Below are positions 36,016-46,839 of a stretch of 64,000 nucleotides of DNA, one piece after another. The translations under genes were made by a program, and so were the position numbers. How positions within the stretch are numbered: position 1 is the first letter of the stretch; each line of letters opens with the position of its first letter. Under the pieces are notes generated by a model, which ran no database searches, was not told the DNA's origin, and saw only the letters and a program-made list of their open reading frames with translations. The DNA lies in assembly GCA_963082975.1 (NCBI GenBank), contig OY720346.1, forward strand, positions 48,642,296 through 48,706,295, in the 5' to 3' direction. This DNA comes from Labia minor. Lineage: Eukaryota > Arthropoda > Insecta > Dermaptera > Spongiphoridae.

Positions 36016-36593
36016 ATATTTAAGATACACCATTTAAAAATAATATATGAATATTTTGTTTTATTTTTTGTTATTATTATCATAAATTATATTTATTTTT
36101 AAAATAATTTAGTTTTCTTTAATAAACCAAGAAAGAAAATTCTTTAAACAATTTCGTATAATATTTCATTTTTCTCAACTTTCCATTAAATTTAATCAAA
36201 TATTTGTGAAAAATTATCGAACCATTTAAAAATTGTATTTATTTAGGCATAACAAAACATTTTTATAAAAGGCTTTAAAAATATTATTAACATGCATATC
36301 TTATATTACTTTTAATTGAAATTGAATTAATCTAATTATCTAGAAAAACATTTGAAGTGTTTACTTTTCATTTAAGGATATATAACCGTATATTTAAGAT
36401 ATATATAAGAGATGTATTATATATTTTATTAATTATAAATCTTCTTTTATATATATATATATATTCTGGTCTGATGATTACAAGCATATATATGTATATT
36501 AAAACTCAAGGTAAATGCTTTATATTAAATTTAATTTTCTTTTTTAATATTATTTGAGTCTATGTTATCCATTCTAGAAAAATTCTGAAATTA

Positions 36594-36811
36594 TGAAAAT
36601 TATGTGACGTCATCCAGCCATTCATGACGTCACAGCCTGGTCTTACATATATATTATAAATAAAATAAAATTAAAAATATTTATGTTCCATACATATCTG
36701 TTTTTTATTACATTAATAGATATATTAAAATTATTTGAAATTGTTTCTGTAGCTGGAAATTAATTTACTTCAAACCGTCGGTCGGTTCGGACCTGGCCAC
36801 AGGTCAACTTA
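36594..36811 (+). mobile_element. HINE family A, truncated copy 5
   Basis: Only the hairpin-proximal third is present, from ATTATGTGACGTCATCC to GGCCACAGGTCAACTT, including both TGACGTCA sites (36605-36612, 36625-36632) and CGTCGGTCGGT. The other end is missing. Confidence 0.8.
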
Positions 36812-36814
36812 ATT

Positions 36815-37125
36815 TATCATATTTTATAAAATATTTTCTTTTTAAATAAAAATCATATTTAAAACTTATTAAATTTTTATTCACATATACATTTGTTTTC
36901 ATTAAAAATAATAATAATAATAATATATAACTTTAATTAAGTAAAGGTAGAGAGAGAGAGAGAGGTAAAGGTAAGAGTGAGAGGAGAAAATATATAAATA
37001 TATGGTTCAAATATTTGTTTATACTAAATGGAGTTGTATCATACTTATGTTGTATAAAATTGAATTTTCGCTCAATTCGCAATCCAAATTGTATTGAATA
37101 GAAATGAAAGAGTGCATTGGAGAGG
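36815..37125. other. AT-rich gene-free stretch
   Basis: (AAT)n at 36905-36922 and a GAGAGAG tract at 36949-36965. No gene. Confidence 0.4.
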
Positions 37126-37129
37126 AGGT

Positions 37130-37520
37130 TAGGAGGGGAGGCATATTGGGTGGGGGTCTTGGCAACGTGGCGTTAACCACCGCCTGCAATCAGCTAATGT
37201 AAAGTGTTTTTCTGCTAATGGCTAGAGTGGTTCGAAAGCATCAAAAGCAGCCTTCTGGATGCACTTAGAGCCCAGGGCTTCAATGAATTATTAAGCCGCT
37301 TTGATTAAAATGGCGAAGAATTTTAATCTGGCTCTAAGTGAAGCCATACTAGAAGAGTGTGGGGGTTCTTCTCATCCCTCCATCAATTCCTCCTCCCTGA
37401 AAGGGTTCAGAAGAGAACAAAGATACTTGGATTTCATAGTGATCTTCTAATTGTGCTATTGCATGTCGGTTTCGAGGTATATTTTTATGCCACGACAAAA
37501 CAACCCTCCATCTTTGAAGG
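37130..37520. other. Candidate conserved non-coding block
   Basis: GC-richer, unique: GGCAACGTGGCGTTAACCAC, ATCAGCTAATGTAAAGTG, TTATTAAGCCGCTTTGATTA and GTCGGTTTCGAGGTATATTT. GGCTCTAAGTG near 37330 and CACTTAGAGCC near 37240 are inverted copies about 90 bp apart, giving a long imperfect stem. No open frame of note. Among the better CNE candidates. Confidence 0.45.
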
Positions 37521-38273
37521 ATAAATCCCTTCCTTGTGACTCATTGATAAAAGAATTGCAAATACATATATATAGATATATATATAAGAAGATAAAGAAA
37601 TTTAATTTAATTTAATATGTTACAAGAGTATCATACCTGTTAATTTTCGCCAATTAATAATATAAAAATCGATACAATTTATTATTATTATTACAATTTA
37701 TTATCATAAAGTAACAAGAAATAAATAAAAAGTTACTGGGGTATTCTAATCTAACTGTATTTTGTTTACATTTGCATGAATTTAGTAAAATTATTATAAA
37801 TCATAATCATTAAATGTTTATCTAGTGGGAAGTAACACTTACAAGGTATACAAAGGGAAAAACGGACTTGTTTTCCATAATAGAAAGAGAAAGAGAAAAG
37901 AAGACACACAGCTCAATGCGCATTTTTACTATCTCGCCAGATACTATTGCCATCACGAAAATTTTCGATGTCGAGATTTTTATGTTTTTATACGTTTTGA
38001 AGGTCCCTGAGTCATTTTCAAACATTTTGAGAAAATTGTCTGTTTGTAATCAAGATTATGCAAAAATGGTTTGAGCTAGAATAATGAAATTTGGTATACC
38101 GGCATTATTCAAAATTCGTAGTTTTCTATCAACTTTTGAGAAATGTAGCTCATCCAGAATTGGGTCATTACCTACCACGTTTTCATTTTTTTACCTCTAA
38201 ACTGACCGTAAAAATAAAGGTATATGTTTGATAATTTTTCGCATGATTAAAAATTTTATAAAATTGTTATATA

Positions 38274-39573
38274 CAGGGTTATCATAAAAGATTGGTGCGG
38301 TTTCGAACATTGTTTAATGTTACATTTAATGTTGTTTATTAATCTAATTTGTCGTCTCATAGAGTTGTTTTACATAATTAATAAATTTCAATATGGGCGC
38401 CCTTAGTCACTCGACAAATGTCCAAACGATAATCAACTTCTCTCCAATATTTCTCGGGTTATCATTGCTTCATCAATCCTGTTTTTTAAGTGGTTCAGGT
38501 CGCCAATTTTTTGTGAATAAACAATGTTTTTGATATAACCCCACAAGAAAAAATCACAAGATGTCAGGTCTGGACTCCTTGGAAGCCACAGCATATGTCT
38601 TTGCCGGTTTATCCATCGATCTCTAAATTTTTCGTTCAAAGCGCCCCTGACCAATGCACTGAAGTGTGGGGGAGCACCTTCTTGTTGGAATGTTTGATGA
38701 ATGTTTTCGAGTTCATCTAGCTGAGGAAAGGAATAACTGATTAACATGTCGAGATACACAACTCCATTAATTGTTTTTTCAACAAAGAAGTAAGGCCCTA
38801 TTACGCAATTTTTCATTACACCACACCAAACATTAACTTTAGGCGAATCACGTTGTTTCTCAACAATTGCGTGTGGGTTTTCAGAGCCCCATATTCCTGA
38901 ATTGTGTCTGTTAACACATCCACTCAGATGGAAAGTAGCTTCGTCTGTAAAAATTATATCATCTAAAAATGATTCGTTTTCACTTATTCTGTCCAACATT
39001 TTAACAGCGAAATTGTTTTACACCATCATTGGGTTTCAATTCCTGCAGTATCTAAATTTTATAAGGGTGTAATTTGAGTTTTTTATGTAAAACTTTGTGA
39101 ACCGTTGTTTTTGGAATACCTAATTCAACGCTTCGACGAGGGATGGACCTCCCAGGACTTTTGCCGATTGTCTAATTAGTTCAACCGTTCGTCTGGTACA
39201 CTTGGTCTGCCGGTTGATTTCCGTTTCTGAACTGATCCAGTATCTTCAAATTGTTTAATCCAACATGTTATGTTATTTTTGTCTGGTGGATCTCTTCCAA
39301 ATTCACGTCGGAACGCACGTTGAACTAAAATTACGGATTTTAATTCAGCCATCAATATAAAACACACTTTGCTTTATCTTTAACAGAGAACATAGTAATT
39401 CACTAAACTCACCTCAACAACAGTACAAGAACTGATGTTGAGGTTAGAACAACTTATAAACAAACTTTTGGGTTGTAGGCTTTCAGAGATACCAGACAAT
39501 ATAACATTCGGAAATTTCCCTATAATCTTCCTACGAATTACTGAAACCGCACTATTCTTTTATGAAAACCCGG
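38274..39573 (-). mobile_element. Nearly full-length DD41D-type mariner, inactive
   Basis: A 1300-bp element with about 33-bp terminal inverted repeats: CAGGGTTATCATAAAAGATT at the left and, on the minus strand, CCGGGTTTTCATAAAAGAAT at the right, both continuing to GTGCGGTTTC. TA duplications at 38272-38273 and 39574-39575. It sits inside a family C HINE whose uninterrupted form at 52570-52600 shows the empty TA site. It encodes one broken transposase on the minus strand. Confidence 0.93.
38433..39367 (-). pseudogene. DD41D-like mariner transposase, broken
   Basis: The N-terminal part (39367 to about 39176) reads MAELKSVILVQRAFRREFGR and TGSVQKRKSTGRPS, a helix-turn-helix plus GRPR-like motif. 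The middle continues in another frame with GIPKTTVHKVLHKKLKLHPY and an in-frame stop at 39052-39054, then shifts again. The C-terminal 188 residues (38999-38433) carry IIFTDEATFHLSG (first catalytic Asp), FQQEGAPPHFS (second position, Glu instead of the usual Asp) and PRSPDLTSCDFFLWGY (third Asp). By hand count 41 residues separate the second and third catalytic positions, which points to the DD41D group rather than DD34D. At least two frameshifts, one stop and a catalytic substitution make it inactive. Confidence 0.9.
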
Positions 39574-39799
39574 TATAGAATTTCAGCTTGATTGAATCAC
39601 TGAAAGTACCGGTATTAATTTTTTAATACGTTGACAGGCAATCACGCGCCAGCACGTGACGTGGTGCCATCAACAAAGAGCCAAACATGCGCTGGTTTAA
39701 TAAATATTATTTATTAATTTTAATTTATAATTTAATTAATTTAATTTAATTTAAATATAATATAAGTTAATTAATCTAATTCAAATTCACTCCAATTAT

Positions 39800-40535
39800 T
39801 TTAATAATATTATAAAAATTAAAATATGAATTTATCAAATTGTAAGAAGGAAATTTGAATTGACCTAATTTAATATAAAGTCTTGTTTTATTTTATTTAT
39901 TTATATATAGGTATAATAAAAAAATATATAAATATAATATAAAAATTGAAATCTCTAAATTATATTTAGACATAAAGAGATTTTTTACATTTTCCCTTAC
40001 TTGATTTAATCGATTTAGGAGACCGAAATTGGTAAATCTATAAATTGTAAAATTCTATAAAGAAAAAAAAATGGACATAATTATAAAGGTATATATTTAT
40101 AGGAATTAATAATCTTTTAATATTAATATATTGATAAACAAGTTTATAAAAATTTAAGAGAAATGTATAATTTAGCTAACTATTCAGTTAGAATTTATAA
40201 AATAACAATACAAACTAAATTTGTCTGTAATAGTGTTATATAATCAATTTATTTCACTAGTATAATAATTGTCTTTCTATCTCATGCTAACGACAATAAA
40301 TAAATAAATAAATAAGTGTTTATATTTACATGATAACGTGACTAGATGATCTCCTTCATGGCCCAATTCTGAAACAAAAAAAAACATCAAATTAATAAAA
40401 ATATCTATTATTATATTTTTATTTAATTATTATTATTATTATTATATTTTTATTTAATTATTATTATTATTAATATAATATTATTAATCAGTTTAAAAGT
40501 TTTAATAATATCTAAATTCATTAAAACATTATTCA
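39800..40535. other. AT-rich gene-free stretch
   Basis: (AAAT)n at 40300-40314 and a duplicated TATTTTTATTTAATTATTA at about 40413 and 40445. No gene. Confidence 0.45.
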
Positions 40536-40539
40536 TTAT

Positions 40540-40860
40540 TAGCTTAATGGAATTAACGTTGGTTTGCAAATGGGTTATATTTTTCATTAACTAAATTCAA
40601 ACTTTAATTAAAAGTATTATTGAGGGTCTAAATATAAAATGAATATTAGTCCAGTAAGCTTCTTTATTAATGCAATCCATTCACTTCATTAAATATAGGG
40701 AACATAAGTTAAATAGTAATTAGATTCATAACAGGTTCCATCTATTACTGGCGACCTTATATTAGAATTGTGGATGGGAGGTAAAATCCCGCCACAAACC
40801 ACAACCCGCCACCTCCACACCCCATTCCACATCCATCTCTCCTATTCATTCTCTTCTCTA
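40540..40860. other. Candidate conserved non-coding block
   Basis: Unique sequence with TTAGCTTAATGGAATTAACG, GTTGGTTTGCAAATGGGTT, AATGCAATCCATTCACTTC and AACAGGTTCCATCTATTACT, then a C-rich tract. Several homeodomain-type TAAT cores. No credible frame. Confidence 0.35.
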
Positions 40861-40869
40861 TCTTTAAAA

Positions 40870-42285
40870 CAGAAATAAAAATGCACTTATGTATTAAATT
40901 ATATTATTTATTTTATTTGAAATTATTTATTTTATTTATTTATTTTTTAAAACTACTAAATTATAATACAAGGGATATTATTTTTCAAATAATAATCTTA
41001 ATATCTATATAAATGAATATATGTATATCTGGGTATAAATTTTATATACATTTTATTAAAAAAAATTAATTACAATTAAATTTAACACATATAAATGAAT
41101 TTATTCTAGGAGATTTATGATATATTTTTATTTCTAAAATTGAAACGATAACTGGCAAACAATAAGGTTCAAAATTTTTACACCGATAACATAAAAATGA
41201 ACATTATTTAAATTATACAATTATTAATTAAATATATATATATATTGTCGTGTATAAGATATAAGGGGTGAGGTATTTTTATAAGAAAAAATGGGTTATG
41301 AAATTAGTTTAATTAATTGGTAGCACTCTGGATTGAATTTAGAATAAATCAAAGGGTTATTGAATCCGCGTAGGTTGATATGGGAAATAATAAAATTGAA
41401 TAGGTTCAATTAAAAATACTTATTTAAATTACAACTAAAAATTATTTATTTACTAAGAATAGAAGAATTTATTTGATACAATAGATGATAATGAAATTAA
41501 TAAGAAATTGAATAAATTTAATGGTACCGTAAAAAATTAAGAAGAGTATAAATTGAATGGAATTGAGTTCATAGAATAATTGCAATTATTTATATATATT
41601 AGTCGACTACTTAGCTGGTATTCAAATTAATAATGAGTTCGGGGAACACTGGGACTTCAAGTAAGATGATTCTTGGATATTTTCCTCAAGGTATCATGTC
41701 GTCTTATCAGGGCAGGTAGCTCCACTCGATGATCCTTGTATTTTGTTCTCACTTAGTCAGATGAAGTCGCTTCCCTTACACTCAATCCAAGAATAACCAA
41801 AAAATGTCTAAACATGTAGCTGGTCATTCTCCCCTCCTATGCCACTTTCAAAATTGTCCACCCCTCTCTCTCTTTTGGGGTAACGAAGAGGTATATCATC
41901 TGGGTTTTTTTCATGGGTTCTTTTTAAAACAATCATTTTTAGAAAGTCACCTTTTATACACTCTGCCATGTGCTCAAACAAATTACTTTCTATATTTCAG
42001 TATCATAATATCCAATATAATAATATAAGCATAAAAAAAGGCATTTTTATATTTATATATTACAATATATATATATATATATATTAATTAAAAAATGTTT
42101 AACACAATTTCAACTAATTTTAAATTCACGAGAGATGAGTAAATAAATTATAAATTACTTTTGTTTTCCAATAAGTACATATTATAATGATATTTGAATA
42201 AATATTAAACTCATTTAAAACGTTTTTAATTTTAAAACAAATTTAAAAAAAACATGGATTATTTAAAAGTATTATATATATATAC
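40870..42285. other. Gene-free stretch
   Basis: AT-rich, with a GC-richer unique segment at 41630-41900 (GGTATCATGTCGTCTTATCA). The 74-residue frame at 41804 has no recognisable domain. (AT)n at 42067-42084. Confidence 0.4.
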
Positions 42286-42290
42286 ATATT

Positions 42291-42509
42291 TATTATGAGA
42301 AATTATTTCTTCGGCCTCGGGCTTTCGTCAGGGGAAAACGTGTCTCAGTGCTAGTGTTAGTGCCAAGAATTATTCGGAGTTTCGAATCACAAGTCGAAAA
42401 TCACCTACTCATTCAACCCAAAATGGCGCCAAAATGGGCACCGAAACGTCGAGACTCAAATCTCACAATTAAACTTGAAAATAACTCGGAAATAATTTCT
42501 CATAATAAT
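42291..42509. mobile_element. Small inverted-repeat element with hammerhead-like motif
   Basis: TATTATGAGAAATTATTTC at 42291-42309 is the exact complement of the run ending near 42508, giving terminal repeats of about 18-20 bp around 180 bp. Minus strand near 42342-42310 reads CTGACGA, then GCC-CGA-GGC, then CGAAG, close to the hammerhead core CUGANGA-stem-GAAA. Plus strand has CACCGAAACGTCGAG at 42450. Such motifs are known from Penelope-like retroelements. The core is imperfect, so at best it is decayed. Confidence 0.5.
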
Positions 42510-42538
42510 AACAACTTTCAAGGAAACCTATACGATCT

Positions 42539-42569
<31 letters not shown>

Positions 42570-43455
42570 TATATTAAAATTATTACACGACACCCACCCC
42601 AATGAAAGTTTTAATTAATTTTCAATAAAAAATAATAATATTTTGTTAAATGTTCCTCAATATATGATCACATAGTAATTAATAATATATAAAATGACAT
42701 TTTGGAAATTTATATTTTTATTTGAATTTTTTATTGGAAGATTATAATAAATTTATACTTTTGAATCGAAAAATAATAGGATAAATTTAAAATGAAATGC
42801 AAAAAGAAATTCAAATTAAAAACTATTGTCGGCCCCCCTAATCAATAGGCCATTAGACATCCCTAATGTAAAAAATATGACTAGAATACGACTAGAATAT
42901 GACTAGAATACGCAGTAAAATATAATAATAAAGATTTGAAGAATCTAGGAGAGAATTGAAATTGGATGGAGATAACTTATATTTGCAAATTTATGAGTTT
43001 AGTTATGTTTGAGAAATAGAGACCTACAATTTCAATAAAATATTATTTTTTATTGTTTGCCATAACAAATGTAGAGATATAATTTTTTGTATAGAATAAC
43101 ATCTTTGTTATTGAGAGTAAAGAAGTCATTTCAGTATGAAACATTTTAATATTCTCTCATAAGCGGATGAGAATGGTGTAGAAAGGTGAGGGTGGTTGTT
43201 TTATTTTCATGGCAGTTTTAATGTTTAATATTTACAAAATTTGCAAATGCATCATCACAAATTATTATTATTGCGCGTAAATCATATTATATATATTATA
43301 TATATAAATGGTAGAGATGAGTTAATTTTGTTTTATAATAAACAATAAAGTTCTTTCATTCCCCCACTTTTCGCCTTTCTCCTATTATATTTTCCGAAAT
43401 GGTATAAAGAACATAAAATCTTAGCTGTGTTTCAATAATATTTGTCTTCATCATC
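42570..43455. other. AT-rich gene-free stretch
   Basis: (AT)n at 42539-42561 just before it. A threefold ATGACTAGAATACGACTAG-like repeat lies at 42880-42912. No gene. Confidence 0.45.
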
Positions 43456-43603
43456 TTTTTACTTTCCCGCATACTTCGTATAAGGGAAGTATTGGAATCG
43501 TCAAAAATTTCGACTTCGAGATTTCGATAGATCTTGACGTTTTAGACCTCCCTGAGTCGGAAAATACCATTTTTCGAATTATGTCTGTGTGTGTGTATGT
43601 ATG

Positions 43604-43634
<31 letters not shown>

Positions 43635-44480
43635 TGTCTGTAAGCAAATTTACTCAAAAACTAATCAAGCTAGGACTTCGAAATTTGGTACACCGATATT
43701 ATTCACAGTTTGTAGATTTCTATCAAAATTTCGTCAAAATCGGTTAACCGGAAGTGGTACTTTACCTACAATGGTTGCGTTTACCTTTCAAGTAAAGTAC
43801 CAGTTTGCTTCGAGATATTTGCTTCATATTTTGTATATAGATTTAAAAATATGATAAAAATTCAGATACCAAATTTCATCATGATCTGACTACCGGAAGT
43901 AACATTTTACCTATACAAGTAGCGTTTCCTTTTTACCGACCGACGATAGTAAGGGAGGTATTGTTTTCAAACCAAATTTCACCTATGGATATTTTTAGGT
44001 ACATATCTCCACGAATCATGCATTTTCTTAACAGAAAAAAGTATTTTTAGCATGATGTCTGTCCGTCCGTCCGTCCGTATAGATGTGTACAGCCTGAACG
44101 GCTCAACGGATTTTGATGAAATTTGGTATATTTACTTAATACATCAAAAGGATGAATTGATCAACTTTTGGTGCAAATCCGGAAACCGGAAGTGCTAGTA
44201 TTGCCGATCGAAGAGAGGAAGTGAAGGGTTATTTTCATATCAAATTTCACGTGAGGACATATCTCCACGTGTTATGCACTTTGTATTGGTTTTATCCTCG
44301 AGAAAAATCATCTTCATTAGTTTTTTCTTAATTTAAAATTATATGACGTCACCCAGCACTTCATGACGTCACAGCCAGCCCTTATATATTATAAATAAAA
44401 TAAAATTAAAAATATTTATATTATATCCATATCTGTTTTTTTTTACATTTAAAATATCAGTTAACCGGAAGTAGCACTTT

Positions 44481-44521
<41 letters not shown>

Positions 44522-44663
44522 GTTACCAAATATCAAATTTGACACCAATAAACTAATACGAACTGGCTCTTTATCAATACCAAGTTTACACATTCTAAAT
44601 ATTCATTCACAACTCTTTATACCTATTTATATGCGGGAAAGTCTAGGGGAGGACACTCCCGCT
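43456..44663 (+). mobile_element. HINE family B, copy 2, with family A nested inside
   Basis: The left end TTTTTACTTTCCCGCATAC and right end ATGCGGGAAAGTCTAGGGG, followed by hairpin-forming GGAGGACACTCCC, mirror family B copy 1. A (TATG)n microsatellite (43589-43634) marks the same internal position as the short tract in copy 1. At 43931 the family B text breaks after CAAGTAGCGTTTC and family A begins; family B-type text (GTTAACCGGAAGTAGCAC) resumes after about 44458 and is followed by (TA)n at 44485-44518. The insertion order is therefore B first, A later. Confidence 0.8.
43931..44458 (+). mobile_element. HINE family A, copy 6 (nested, 3' truncated)
   Basis: Starts TTTTACCGACCGACGATAG and runs through a short CCGTCCGTCCGTCCGT tract and the TGACGTCA pair (44344-44351, 44364-44371). 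It ends in ATCTGTTTTTTTTTACATT without the right subterminal repeat or hairpin. Inserted in family B copy 2. Confidence 0.8.
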
Positions 44664-44669
44664 TATTCT

Positions 44670-46385
44670 TTTTCTTCTTAAAATTAGAGTGAGTAAAAAA
44701 TAATTACTATCGAGTTTAATTAAGTTTATCATCCGGGAGTATTATTGAGTGTCGACACTGTTGATGGGTGACATACTAAAAATAAATAAAAAAAAAAGAA
44801 TTACCAAATATCTCCCGTTGAATGGTTGTTAAATCTTTTTTGTAACCAATTGAGATGGTCACGGACTAACAAAGTTCTCACGGACACTTAAATTAAGTGT
44901 TCTAATTGAAAAATGCACGCATTTGCATTTGGGTTGGCAGACCTGTCTTCTTGAATCTTTCATTTAAATAAAAATAAAATTTTTATTAATAAATGAATTT
45001 AGAATTTTTTTAAATTTATTTGTTTTATTTTGATTTATATACTTATAGATAGAATAATTATACCCTCATAAAAAATAAACATTTTCAAAAGTTTTATTTT
45101 CAAATATTGAATCCAAAAATAAAAAATATTTTTTATAATTTTTTGCCAAATTTTATTGCCATCCTTAGAGATTTTTATATTAATATTTTATCAATGATAT
45201 ATATATATATATATATATGTCAATTGATTTGAGTTAAACAATAATTTCATTATCTCTAATTTACTATCTATAAATTTAATATTTCTAGATGATTAAATCA
45301 TATATTATTAGTATGGTTAGTATTCTGAACTTAGAGTCAGAGGTTCATTTTCAAATTGCCATCCTTGTGAGTAGGTGGATTGAGAATGAAGGTAGAAAAC
45401 ATTTATTCTACTTGCTCGTTTCAATTTCATTAATTGTAATTCTCCATCTAAATTCACTATGCTTACATATATATATATATATATAAATTATATATATACA
45501 ACTTTGAAATGAACTATAAAGTAATCAGATTCAATGTTTTTAAGAGCATCTGGCGTTAGAATGGCAATTGCTTAACATATTCTCGGAAATACATTAAATT
45601 ATTACTGATCATAGAATCTATATATACAATGACTTTACTTTTGTTTTTAACAAAATGAGAGAATTGAGTTTAATGGAGATCGATTTCACAGTAAGCTTTT
45701 ATATTTATTAAAAATTTATTTCATTTTCATCCAAGTCCAATTTTTCTTTTTACCCCCCACCCCGTTATTTCTTCTCTTCTTCCACCTCCCCCTGCTTACC
45801 CTGACTACACTTTCATTTTTCCATTTCTTTTTTCATATTAATAACATTCAAATATTAATATGGATACTTATTCCAAATGGTTCTATTCTTTTTTTTGTTT
45901 GTTTGCCTTAAGAATGGTATAAAACCTTATATCCCATCATTTAAAAAGAATGGGGAGGGTGGAGGGGAAAACAATTCTCTATATAAATATATATAATGTT
46001 GAATTTATTTTTAACATAAAGTAGTTAGCAAGACAGACTTTGTCGGAAAATTATGATCTTAGAAAATACTTTATAAATAAACAATCCTATTTTATGTACC
46101 TATTTTTTGTACGCGCGCGTTATTTCTTCTCTTCTAACCACAAACATATTAATTGATAATTAAAATTAAATGATATAAAATTAATAAATTTAAAAAAACA
46201 AAACAAAGTAAAAAATTAAAAATTATTCAAATATTTATAATAACCACAAATAACTTAATAACATTTAACTATTTGCTCCTATATTTTCGTTTGACCTTTT
46301 ATCTTGGAAATTTTCCCATATACTAAATTGGAATTTTGTCGACACTAAAAGTAAGTATAGGTTAATATCTTATATATTCTAAATA
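44670..46385. other. Gene-free stretch
   Basis: A GC-richer unique segment at 44815-44950 (GATGGTCACGGACTAACAAA, ACGCATTTGCATTTGGGTT) may be conserved. (AT)n at 45197-45219 and 45466-45486. A C-rich tract with CCCCCCACCCCG lies at 45752-45765. The 65-residue frame at 45289 is not convincing. Confidence 0.4.
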
Positions 46386-46397
46386 TATACTCTAACA

Positions 46398-46588
46398 CAG
46401 TGATTCTCAACCACTGTGCCGCGAAACTATGAGGCTCTTAAACTTTTTTTTCTAAATTTTTTCAATATGGTTCTAAAAAAAAGGTAAACCGTTTTTGGGA
46501 CCAGTTTTTTCTATCTTTTTCTTTGTGTGCCGCCAATTTTTAAACCGTTAAAAATGTTCCGCGGTAAAAAAAAGGTTGAGAATCACTG
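46398..46588. mobile_element. hAT-type MITE with perfect 8-bp duplication
   Basis: A 191-bp element with exact 15-bp terminal inverted repeats CAGTGATTCTCAACC / GGTTGAGAATCACTG and an exact CTCTAACA duplication on both sides (46390-46397, 46589-46596). The interior GAGGCTCTTAAAC and TTCAATATGGTTCTA relate it to the MITEs at 21207 and 53105. Non-coding. Confidence 0.95.
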
Positions 46589-46690
46589 CTCTAACAAGTC
46601 AAATATAGCCGAATAGTGTTAAATTTTATATTATTTATTATTATTTTCATTTTTATTTTATTCGATTTATTTTTTATTTCAATTTATACT

Positions 46691-46760
46691 TATACTAGCT
46701 GCTCCGAGCGCCTTCGGCGCTCTCCACACCTAGACGGGGGCTCCGCCCCCTGTACCCCCC
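46691..46760. repeat. Tandem GC-rich hairpins at start of a dispersed element
   Basis: TATACTAGCTGCTCCGAGCG begins a 60-bp GC-rich island in AT-rich DNA. It forms two strong hairpins: GAGCGCC-TTC-GGCGCTC (46706-46722) and GGGGGC-TCC-GCCCCC (46736-46750). The ACTAGCTG start and the ending near 48380 (TTTTATATATAAGATAT after GGTCCAGCCGTTTCGGAGG) look like the two ends of one widespread arthropod repeat, with a LINE tail between, but that pairing is inference. Confidence 0.6.
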
Positions 46761-46839
46761 CGAGTGTCCCTATTCTGAGCTATAACCATCTAACTCCTAC
46801 CCTGTTCCATCTCTCTCACGTTCCTTCCTACATTGTCCA

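Larger units (their letters stand above)
37924..39796 (+). mobile_element. HINE family C, copy 2, split by mariner
   Basis: The left part 37924-38273 starts TTTTACTATCTCGCCAGA and carries the GATTTTTATGTTTTTATACG and ATAATGAAATTTGGTATACC blocks. The right part 39574-39796 continues exactly with TAGAATTTCAGCTTGATTG and has CGCCAGCACGTGACGTGGTG. The break is a TA-target mariner insertion. The terminal GCGAGATAGT is missing: text runs from TTCAAATT directly to CACTCCAATT, as if about 18 bp were lost. Confidence 0.8.
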
